Assembly (NCBI GenBank): GCA_033558025.1
Contig: JAUCEF010000011.1
Span: forward strand, 806,001 to 870,000
DNA from: Phytophthora sp. 'mugwort'
Taxonomy: Eukaryota; Oomycota; Peronosporomycetes; Peronosporales; Peronosporaceae
Direction: 5' to 3'
Length of the DNA stretch: 64,000 bases
The notes below the pieces were generated by a model. It worked only from the letters and a program-made list of their open reading frames with translations, was not told the origin of the DNA and ran no database searches. Of this stretch, positions 13,201 through 25,200 are shown piece after piece (within the stretch, counting starts at the first letter, position 1; each line of letters starts with the position of its first letter). A program made the translations under genes and the position numbers.

Positions 13201-16200
13201 TGAAGCACTCGAGGCGCTACAGTTCGTACGCTCAAACCGTGAGGCCGAATACGACTCGGAGACGAAAAGGTGGCGCGGGATCAAGTTCGACAAGGGGGTG
13301 CGCGTGTATCGAGACGGGCCTTATCTTGACGGAGGTCACACGTGGAGACTGGAGTGGGCACTGGAGGACTACAAGCGCTTTGCCAACCTGAAAATCATGA
13401 TGGACGTGTCACTCGTAACACAGGAGATTGAGCCTCTGTCAGTGCCGTCGGAGCTTGATCTTCAGGGTAAACCGAGATGCTCATCCATCCCTAGTGCTCT
13501 TTTCAGACCGGACCTGACTGATCCACTTGGACTTCGTGGACACTGCGTGTATGCCATCGCGAATGAGACGGCTCAAGAACGATTTCTTTGTAACTACACA
13601 GTGCTAAACCCGTGGATCGTGTTCACACCCGAGAACTGGTGTATCCCACAGCGAGTTGAGCTTGAGGCTGTTGATGACTACGTTGATGAATACACCAAGG
13701 AGAACGGGACGGTGACATACTCCAAGGTGACGCACACCGTCTTCAGTGACGACTACATCTACTTGGCGCTCGCTCTTCCTGACGTGACGCTGGAAGTCGA
13801 GAGTGATGACGTCGCCAAAGTTCTCGTGTCCGAATCAGCACTGCAAGTGAGCGAAGACGGCGTGTTTACAGCTCACTACGACTTACAGCTGAACTCGGAG
13901 CCCCTGGCGGACGTTAAACTTGTTGTTCTACCTTGGCTCGACAGCGACAACACGCAGTGCTACCGCTTCGGACTATGCAACCTCACACTTCCTGTGAGTG
14001 AGTTCGTATTCACACCCTGGAACTGGAATGTTCCCCAGAAAGTGACAGTGCTTGCTACAGACGACGCCCTTGACGAGTTCGAGACGCACATGACGGGCAT
14101 TTCGCACATCTCGTACAGTAATGACCCAAAGTACAACGGAATCCCCACGATTCCAATGATCGACGTGATAGTACATGATAACGACGCATCCGGAGTTATT
14201 GTGAGTAAGGCGAGTGTGTTCGTGACCGAAGGCCTCGGAGCTATCGATTCGTATTCTGTCGTGCTGGCCTCGGAGCCGTTCGCCAAAGTGACCGTCTCAG
14301 TGACCAACGTTGGTACGGTTGGGGATTTCGCCGTCCCCAACACAGCAAAGCTGATTTTCACGCGGCGCGACTGGAATTTACCGCAGACTGTGAACGTGAC
14401 AGCTTTCGATGATCATACTCAAGACGTTGTGGGATCTTCGAGCATGATTCATCACTCGCTTACTACGAACGACTTGATCTACGCTGGACTTAAGAACTTG
14501 GCGTCGGTGAAGGTGTTTATCACTGATAACGATAAGTCGGGGATCGAACTATCGACGCGGGAGCTGCGCGCCACAGAGAGCAACACGACTGTGCTCTGGT
14601 ACAGTGTTCGACTCACTTCGGAGCCGTGGGCGCCCGTGGTCGTTCAGCCAAACGCAAGTCACAATTGCTATCTGCGCGTCCAAACCGCGGAACGCGTCTG
14701 CAACGCCAGTCTTCTGAGTGGATCAAGTTCATTGTACTTTGGAGCGACCAACTGGAGCGTGTGGCAGAAGGTCTCTCTCATTGCCGTGGACGACTGGCTT
14801 GACGAAGCTGATGTCCACACCACTCGCATCTCACACTCGTCGGTCAGTTCGGACCCTTTGTACGTTGTGAGTGACTATGCAGCAAGTGGTGGCGACGTCA
14901 AACTCTACGTCACGGATAACGACGTGTCTTTCGTGAACATCTCGATTCAAAGCGCGACGAAGCAACTTCATGTAGCGGAAGGCAGCTTTAACGATTCGTA
15001 CAGCGTTTACCTGAACTCCGAGCCGTACGAATACGTGACTGTGACGTTGCGTCCAGCTATTGGAAAAATTGTGAGCTCTGCCGACTCCAAGAGCATCTTT
15101 ACGCAGCCGCAGCTTGGAACTTCGTTCGGGTCATCTTCGTCCTCGGCTATGACGTTGCTGGGCACTGAGACCATCCGCAGTATTCAACTGGTCTTCACAC
15201 CTTTGGATTGGTCGCGTGCGCGGGTTGTGACGGTGTTCGCCATCGACGACGAAATCCCCGAAGCCGCCACGCAGTACTCGAGTGTTCTTCACACAGTTTC
15301 AAGTGCAGATGCAGGTTACAACATCTCGAACAGCTCCATCGGCGTCGTGGGCGTATCGGTGATGATCAGTGATAGAGAAGCGATTCCTCCGCCACTACCC
15401 GTGACTGCAATTTTCGATAATTCAGGCTCGAAAATCAATGTCGCGTTCGACTCGACAGTCTACCATGCAGCCGCCATGGACGTGGGTTCCTCCGGGACAT
15501 ACGTGACGCGACTCAAGACGTTTTCCTGTAGCCTCGTGTTCAACTTCGTTGCCGTCAAGTACTCGCTCGGCTCCCTGGCGTACTGCTTGTGGGTCGACAG
15601 AAGGAACCTGCGAGTCGAGCTAAGTGCTGGAGCGACCATAGCTGCCGCTGACAAGCTCGTCCTGAACGACTGCCGCTCGTTTGCTGACCAATATTGCAAC
15701 TCTACTGACGTCCTGCGAGCTGGGCCTACAAGTCGTGCGTTTTCCCAGGCTACTATAACCCTTCAGGTTCCTGCAAATATGGTTCAACCGACTGCAGTGC
15801 TCGTAGTACCCGAGAACGCTGGCAGCTGTGGGACGTGGTCTGCCGACGCTTCTCTTTCAATTGGAGCTGGTGGTCGGCCGTTCGCGCAATTGATTTGGTT
15901 CGCGCTCCCCGCGTCGCTGTACTCCAACTCAGCAGCCCAAGTGAGTGCCGACGAGGGCCTAGCTCTGTACCAGAGACTTGATGTGGGTCTTGCTTTGCTC
16001 TGTCAAAAGTACAAGAGTGAGTGGACGACTGGCGCGTCGAGTATCTCGACTGTTCCTGCTGCAGATCTGGAGCTGGCCACGGCAGCTAACAGCAACGCCG
16101 CGTCGGATTTCACGATGCTTTCCACCATGGCACAGCTTCGATCCGCTTGCTACCTTCGTTCTGTGGCACAAAGTGCCACCACAGCAGGTGATTTGGTTGT

Positions 16201-19200
16201 TCACTTGAACGCTTCTCTCTTAGAATCAGCTACAGAATATCGCGTCGGCTTGAAACTAGTAAACGCCTTCGCTCAGTCCACGGTGGTCTCGAAACCGGTC
16301 AACATCCAGAGTTTACCGGGGCCGGCTGTGTTTGTCGTCGGTGATTCTACACTAACTGTGACGAGAGTTGGCGTTCCCATCGTGATGCAGGTCGACGCCG
16401 TCGTTAACTGCCCAAGTTTGTCGAGTATCGACGTCATATACCGTTGGACAGCGACAAGCAAAAGCAGCGATGGCGTCGGGATAGTGACCACAGAAGACTT
16501 CAGTAAGGACAACTCGGCCCGAGATCCGCGCGTCTTCCGCTTGCCGCGTCCGTTGCTCCAGGCTGGACGAACGTACACGTTCCGGGCTGATGCTTCCATG
16601 AAGGGAGCATCCACAAGTTCATCATCGAGCAGCTTCGCATCGATCAAAGTGATCGTCTCCAGTAGCCTGCCCCAGGTCTCCATTAAAGGCGGTGACTGTG
16701 CCCTTGGCGAACGAGACGTGCTAGTTCTCGATGGCTCTACGACCATTGATCCAGATTTTTCAAGCGTGCCGTTCACCTACGCGTGGACATGCCAAGACGT
16801 GACGAATACGCTGAGCTCAACTGTGGTTTCGTGCATGAACGCATCCACCACGCCTCCCGTTCCGTTGGTTTTGACCTCAACGATAGGCCCCGTGCTTAGA
16901 ATCGCCCCATTCAACCTCGTCTCAAACCGACAGCTCCAGTTCTCGTTAACTGCATCAAAAGGGGTCCGCAGTGCGACAGCTTTAAGCATGATTTGGACTG
17001 CCGTCGGTCATCTCCCAGTCGTGCTCGTTACGGCGTCCGCCACGAAGGTTAATCCTTCAACGCGTGTGGCACTGACTGGCACGGTGAGCTCGGATTACCC
17101 CTACACCACGCGGTGGATTCAAACTCTAGGAGATCTCGCGCTTCCAAATGCCGACGTGAGCAACACGAGTGACGTCTTCACGCTGCCACTAACCAGCATG
17201 AACAACGCGATTCGCAGCTTCAAGTTGACGCCGGGACTCACGTACAATTTCCGTCTTGTAGCCACCAACACGGACGACAACGTGGGTTTTGGTTCTGTCT
17301 CCGTCGTCGTGAACTCGCCGCCAGCTTCTGGTACTTTTCTCGTGAGTCCGCAGACAGGTTACGCGATGCAAGATGTATTCACTCTCACTTGTTCTTTGTG
17401 GAGCGACGACGTGGACGACTATCCTCTCACGTACTCGTTCGGTGTGCTCTCCAGTGAAACTTTCAAGGAGCTCCAGAACAACACCACAGATGTTAACGCT
17501 TTGGTGGCTCAGCTACGGAAATCGATGACGCCTTTGGTGGCGAGTCAACTCACGGCCTCAGCGACAGTGAAGATGTTCCCTCCTGTAGACCTATCCGACA
17601 GCGGAAGTGTGACTGTCTTGGCGTTTATTAGCGACCGGCTTGGCGCGGTAGCACTGGCGTACGACACGATCGAGGTGCGACTTCCCGACGCAGCAAAGAT
17701 GTCACCGGTAGAATATGTGTTGAACTTGTTTGACACGCGCGGAGCACTCAAGTCCAGCGCTGGCGCGTATCAAGATGTGCGTCAGGTTCTGGCCGCTGCC
17801 ATGGTGCTGGAGAAGGCCTTGGGCTCTTCATCCTTTAAAAAATCTCGTCGCCTCGCCGGTTGTCCTGAAGGATTCATGGGGGACAACTGTACTACGGATA
17901 CCGCTGTCGTACAGAAGATCAACGCTGCTATCTTGGCGACCGTCTCAAGCACCGTTAGCTCTGTGGAGGTTAGCAGTTCGATACTTGGACAGCAAGCGCG
18001 TGTGCTTGGCTCCGTTGTGCGAGGCACGTCTCAGATCTTGAGCTCGGAAGACATCGCTCTTGTGACTCAACTCAGCAGTGGCATCGCCGGTAGTGCACTC
18101 ACGCTAGCATCTCCAAGTGAATTCTTGGATTCGACAAGCGATACATTGTTGGAGCTGGTCTCTGTTCTACTCGGACTAAACAGCACTAGAACGAGTTCCC
18201 CTCGACTTGCAGAGACAGACTCTGGCAATTCGACCTGCACGGACACAACGAATGCCGTCGGAGAGAAGGCGATCTGGGATAATATGGTGCGCACACTTCA
18301 ATCTCTAGCAGCGCTTAGCAGTAGCGAGTTGCTGGCTGATGAGCCTCCCGCTGTACTGGAAGTTAGTGATGTGCGCACGTACTCCGCCAAAGGTGACAGC
18401 TTCACGACTCCGACGACTAAAGTGTCGATGGCTCTCACGTCCACTTCAGTGGCGTGTCTCGACTCGGATCTCTACCTGGATGTCTTGTCATTCGCTCACA
18501 GTCCACACTCTGCATGCTCTCTCAACGATTCCGAGCCAATTTCTCGACTAACGCTGTTTTCCGTGCACTCTCAAGTCGCAGTGGATGAGGCTGCTACAGT
18601 GACGATCTACTCTTCCGATGCTGGTGTTGTCATGCAGGCTTTACCAAGTACGAGCGCTTGTGTCAAGGCTGCTTCCGAGTCAGCGCATCGGCTAACATCT
18701 CCCGAAGCTGAGAATGAGAAGTGGATGCCGCTGATCGCTCTCACGATTCCTCATGACCGCGAGCTATCAGCTATTGAGCAGAGCAACTTCTCAACGGCCT
18801 GTCGTACATGGGACGCCGAGCTGTTGAGCTGGTCCGTGGATGTGTGTTTCGTGGACGATAGTACGAGTACGAGCGAGCTCACAGTTTGCTACTGCACTCA
18901 GGTCGAGTCGGCTCTCGAAGTGCTGGTAACACTGGAAGAGCGCTTGGACTTCTATGCGCTGCATCCAGAGTTGTATCGGAACGACCAGCCGTCTCTTGTT
19001 ATCAGCGTCACTCTCGCTGTGCTCGTTGGAGTCTTCGTGATGATGGTCAAAGTCGGTCAGCGTCTAGACGCTCGGGACGTACAACGCGAGAAGCTCACGA
19101 CGATCAAGCGGTTGAATCGCGCCAAGTGGAATGAACTGGAAGCGCGTACGCAGATCAACAACGTGTTCGAGGATTTTGACGCCTACTACGTCGCTCAGAA

Positions 19201-22200
19201 GAAGAAAGCACTGGAAGCTCGTCCTTCCGAGGCGCCAACTTCTGCGACAGATATCGGTGAATCTTCAGCACTTTTGTTCGCCTCGCCCATGCCCGGGGTG
19301 CATGTGAACGGCATTGCGATGGAGGAACCACTAGACACCAACGTCCAGCTACCCAACGAAGCACGCACCTTGTTCGGGTCGTCTGATCTTGTGGATCGTC
19401 AGTACCGGCGAGTGACTCTACTCTTCCGAGTCAGCAACTTCATCTTAGCGCTGCTGGGAATTGTGCTGCTCTTTGCGGGACTCGAGGTGCAGTTTGTACT
19501 CGGACGAACCCCAGCGGAACTTGTGCTGTATTTGTACGGTGGACCGCTAGGAGTGACGCTCATAGTTGGTGGAGTCGTACTGATCGCCGCAGGAATTACA
19601 GGAGTTCTTCTTGCGCGACGAGAGGCGACGAACGCGGCTCGGACGGCGTACTTGACGTCATTAGCCCTCGGTTTGCTGGCCCAATTCCTGGTTGTGATGT
19701 TCGCGTTCCATGTGCTTGAGAACTTGGACGCGATGCCGCACGGGGTGGCACTTGCACTACGAACCAAATGGGACGCTTTATCTTCTGGAGACAAGACCCA
19801 ACTCCAGGTATCCTACGGATGCTGTGGGTTCCTGGCCATCAGCGAAGAAGCCTCTTGTCCGGAGGAAGCCTTTGATACCGTGCCGCCTCGAACATGTTCA
19901 ATGATTCTTGGAACTCAAGCATCCAAACTGTTCTCGAGCTCGTTCATTTACATGGAAGTGGTGCTTATCGTGGAGACCGCGTGCGTCGCGCTGGCAAATT
20001 TTCTGGTTCGGTGGCGCCGGATTCGGCTGGTACAACTTGCTACGAGTGGGGTCGCTGTTACTGCTGAAGTGACTATCGTTCGCTCAATGGCATCAGCTGT
20101 GCTTTTGTGCTCGTTACCACCGCTTTACGTGTTGCTCGCCTGTACTGCCGCGGGTGGAGTTGTGTTTGGAGCGGACTTGATGATTCATTGGGGTGCAATT
20201 GCTGATCCACTCACGTCGGCATTGTTTGGCGTCGAGATCGGTGCCTTGATCATTGCTGGAGCGGGTGTATATCTGTTTATCACGTTGTGGGCGTTGCAAG
20301 TGCTGGGTAGACGTGATGTACGAGGTCTACGTTGGGTTCTCGGATTATCGTTGGTCTTGTTGCTGCTTGCGTTAGCAGTGCGTGCGTATATCGGACGACT
20401 TCTTGGTGACTATCACTTGGACCCGTCGATTAGCAAGATGATCGAGGCCAGGTATGTGAGGTTGCCACATTTGACGACGCTGTTGGAGCTGGAGCTGGAG
20501 TTGGAGTGCTGCGGCTTTAGTTCCAATGCTCAAGGAACCTGCGTCCAAGGTGCATCAGATGTTGAGGTTCCTACTTGTCGCGAGCAAGTGGAAAAGGCTC
20601 TCGAGCGTGCTTTGTCCTTAGCAACGGATCACCTCACTGGTTTTGTCGTGACTCAGGCTTTTGTGCTTGTTCTCTTAAGTTGGCTCTGCTTCCGACTACG
20701 AGATTATTCTAGTATGGCTGCGGTTCGCTCTACACGAATCGACACTGAAGTCTCCGTAACTCACGGGCCACCCACGCTATCTCGAAAGTTTTGTGCAAGT
20801 GGGTTGTTGCTGTTAAATGTTGGAGCTGCAGCGGCTGGTGCCGCGATCTTGTGTCTGGGGATCGATGTCCTCTTCGAGCTCAATGTGCTGCAAATATCGT
20901 ACCTGCTCCGCGTGTTTGATCGCCGTCTAGGCGTGTACTTGCTATTCTTTGGGTTTGTGGTGGAGACTTTTGCATTGCTTGGCGGTATCGTCGCGTGGCT
21001 TGGTACTCAAGGTGCTCAACGACAACGACCGATCAAACAGAACCCACGAAATCGGCTGGTGATATGCTACTCATTGGCGTGTCTCGTACTTTTCATCGCT
21101 TCATTCGTGTTGGCTGGGGTAGGGCACAAACTGTCGACGCAGTTTACACTTCCGTCTGATGGCGACGACGATGATGCCAAAGCGGTAGCACTTGATCAAC
21201 GAATGAGAGACCTGTGGAGCTCTGCTCCATCTACTACGAAGTTTTTTGTGCAGAACACGCTCCAGTGTTGTGGTTACGAACGTGTTGAAGCTGCCAACGG
21301 CTCCGTGTTGTATACACTGCAAGCTGAACTGTTCGGATGGCGGAGACTTTCCTCGACGTCCACTTACCACGCGTACAGCTCCCTAGGTGAGTCAGAAATC
21401 CGGGAGATACGCGTACTCATGAACACCAAGGCGGAGCCAACACCTTTGGACAGTAACTCCCAGTGCCTCACTGATGCTTCCGACGGATGTGCTACTCGAA
21501 TGAAGCAGTACGTTTCCCGTGTGGTACGGATCACCTGGCAATTATGCTGTGGACTGGCTGGCTTTAGCGTTGCCGCTCTGCTCTGTGCCAGTGGTTTACA
21601 TGACACCGATCAACGTGATAGGAAGTGGCATCCTGGCGGACGACTTCGCATTAAGCGATCAGCTTTAGTACTGATGGCACTAGCGGGTACTTTCGGCGCG
21701 TTGGCGTGCTTCATCTTTGGCTTTGATGTAGCTGTTGGCTGGACGCTCTTCAGCTCGAGTGCATTCCAAATGGTGTTCGCTCGCTCAATGGGCTCATCAA
21801 TGATGGTGTACAGTGTGCTATCGCTACTCACTCATGCCTACTCGGCGCGAGCAGCTCTCCACTTCAGTGTCCATCAGCTGTTCTTGCAGTGTTTTGCTCG
21901 ATTTTCACTTGCCGCCGCGCTGTTTGCGGCTGTAGGGCTCACTGCTCATCTTTCGCACTACTCGTCAATGTCGGAGGAAAGCTGGCATGAACAACTCGCG
22001 GACTTCCTGGATGATGAATGGAATCTTTTGACACCATCGATGCAGAATGCGATAGCGCTCGAATTCTCGTGCTGTGGTTTCAATGACCCCGTGCTTGTGG
22101 TTGGCGAAGGTGTCGTGTTCGACCGTCCTGCTCTCGGGTACCCAGGCTGCTCGCTGGCGATCTCCCGTGGCTGTAAGAATCCTCTGATGACGGGGATTCA

Positions 22201-25200
22201 GTCCTCGTTCGCCTGGCTGTTTACCTTCCTTCTAGCGCTAGCGCTCATGGAAATCATGGCGATGTTGTCTGGAGCTCTTGTCCTGCGCGACGTCAAAAAC
22301 TATGAACGTGAGGCTTGGTTTGCTCTCGAGAGCAGGCTTCGTTACGTGGCTGGCAGCTTCCGTCGCGATTTTTGTCGATATCACGTCCTAGTATCAGTCG
22401 GCGCAAGATTTGATGCGCGACTTACACGAGCACAGCGTGCGGTGAGTGTGCTTTGTGCGTGGGCAGCGTCGCTCGCAGTCTATGCGGGCTACTTTGCCAC
22501 AAAAGGATGCTATCGGACGTCACTGAAGTCGTGCGAACAACCTGGTGTGGGGGAGCTCCTGGGCCTCGGTTTCGTGTATGGCGGAGCTGTGGGGCTTGTA
22601 GTGCAAACTAGCACCGTTGCGCTGTTTGAACACGTTCGACACCGTGCTGATGATGAGACGAAAGAGGTGGCGACAGCTCGGCAGCGGAAGGAAAAGGTTC
22701 TGTTGTTCCGCATGCCATGGTTCCGACGCCGCCGTCCAGACACTCGCGAATCCTCCAAGGTGATGGAAAACTCAGTTTTAGCCGGTGATACGTCTACGCT
22801 TGAATCAACGCAGACAACGACCGAGGAACGCTGGTTCGTCTGGCTTACACGCTTCGTGGCGTTGGTGTTCCAGACTTGCGGCGTGGTCTTGTTCCTTGGA
22901 GGTTGTGCACTCGCGACACTGCTCGGGCTGCTTCGCCTAGGCTACAACAATTTTCTCTACGGAGTGCCGCTCGATGAGGATGTTTTCGAGCTGCTTACGG
23001 TTGCTGGAGCGCTGATTGTCGTCGCACTGATCGCGGCACTAGCCAATGACCTCCGGGACCAGCAGCTGAAGCGATCGCATCGTCGAAAGGTGACTCCAGT
23101 GATTGTCGCGCTAGTGATAGTTGCAATTGTTGCGGTGTTAGCGCTTGGTGCTGTGCTTTTAGCTGTGTTCATGATCCACGAAGTGGTTAGAGATGATGCT
23201 AGTGCGGTGAATAGCTGGAGTGTTCGCACCATGGGCTTCAGTGTGGTTGAGCGTCTTGAGACTGCGTGGAAAGAGGAGCTCCTGGGCGGCTACGGGAAGG
23301 ACACTGTCCAACAGGAACTACGTTGCTGTGGGTTTTGGAGCGCTATAGACGCGCCGTTCGTGCCGTGCCCGAAAGGAGACCCTGTTGAAGTCACTTACGA
23401 GGCATTGAGCGTCAGCGGCGTCATCGTGACTGAAACAAAGCAGGAATTTAGGACGCTGCCGGGATGTCGAGCGGGTATGCTTGCTCGATTCCACGCAGGC
23501 GCGGAGGTGGCGACGTACTGCGCGTTAACAGCGACAGGACTGTTGTTCCTGATGGTGGTCACTTCACTTTTCCTAGCCCGCGAGTTGGCGATTTCCAAAG
23601 ACGCTAAGCTCAAGTTGCGAGTGCCGGACTCTGGAGCTACCGATGACAAAGTCAAGCGAGACGTCCGCGAGACGTTTGAGACTGTTGTCGGACTCAAAAT
23701 TGCAGCTCCGGCGCGTGGTAAACTGCGCTCACAATTGCTGGCTTCAAGTTTGGACAGTGTCGCCCCCTCGGTGGCTAGTGAGCTGGCGGCAACTCCGTTA
23801 AAGCATGAGCAGGTACTGATCTCCAGCACTCCAGCAGATCATGAGCTTCATAGTGATAATGAAGACAACGCCGTGACGAATATCGAGCCCAGTAACGATT
23901 TTGATGAGGTCAGTACCAACGTCCCGTACCCGGCATCTATTGTGTACGTGGTGTTCGCGATATGTCTTGTATGGCTTGCGATCATGGCCTATATTGTGGC
24001 GATGAGCGCGATGAAGCTTGGACTGACTTCATCTTGGCGCTGCGTGTTGGCCTGGGCGGTCGGTGTGGTGATCCAGCAGTTGGTAGTGGAACCTGTTGTG
24101 ATTTTTGCATCCATCGTCGCTCGAACGCTGCGGGATTGGTGGTCTCGTACGTGGATTGCCGGGATCATCCGGCGTGGTCGTGCCCTGTTGCGCATCAGAC
24201 CACAAGATGCAAAAGCCTTGGAGCACGAGCAGTTGGCCAAGTCTCTTGCTCTGTACGATCGCCTTCGTTCTGCTGCTGCTGTCCGGATCCAGCGTCGTTT
24301 GCTGACACGAGTCACGCGTGCACGATATCTGCGCCAACTTCGCGCTCACAAGCAGGAGCAGCACCGCTTACTGGCTGCCCAGAGGCGCGACACACTGCGC
24401 AAGACAATAAACCACTTCAGCGAGGAAGAAATCGAAGCCTTCAGGCTGTTGTTTGCATCCGCGGATGCAGCTCAGCTGGACTTGGTCTCACATACAGCCA
24501 TCGCACAGGCCGTGTACGAGCTGGGAGTGCATGTGCCGGCAACAAAAGTTCGAGAGCTGCTTGAAGCGTTCGATCCGGCGTACGCAGACCTCGTGGACTT
24601 CGAGCATTTCCTCTACGGCATGCACTGCGTCCGCTTGTACCATCAACAACTGCAATCACAGGCCGCAGAAGTTGTAGAGCCGTCTACCGCTAAAGCTGTC
24701 GTCGGTGAGAAGTTGGTGAGTTCGTCCGATCGATTCGGACCTCAAGCTGACCCGCGAACGGAGCTTTTGGTGAAGCGGCAAAACCTGCTGCGAGAGCTTC
24801 GAGACCGTCGCGAGTCACTTGCGCACAGATTGATGCGTAAAATGAGTGGAAAGCTGCCTCCACTGATGCAACGTGGTAGGAGTGCAAGGACCACGTCTAT
24901 CAGTGACGCGAACGAAGAATTGTCGCCAGACGAAAAAGAAGCTGAAGCGGATAATGGCTCCACAACTCCTGCGGGTAATTACGTGTTCTGGCACAACCGG
25001 AAGCTGTCGCCGAAGAAACGTGCGCTCGAGTCGGTCTTGAAAAAGAAGCACCAGGACCGGCTACAGTTCGAGAAGCGTCAACGAGATGGAGCTGAAATCG
25101 ACGCCGACACGACTGCCAGAGCGGTGGTGGCGCTGGATACACCGAAGACGTCGGGATCTCCCACGAAACGAGCACTCAAGAACATGGCTGACAAGAGGCC

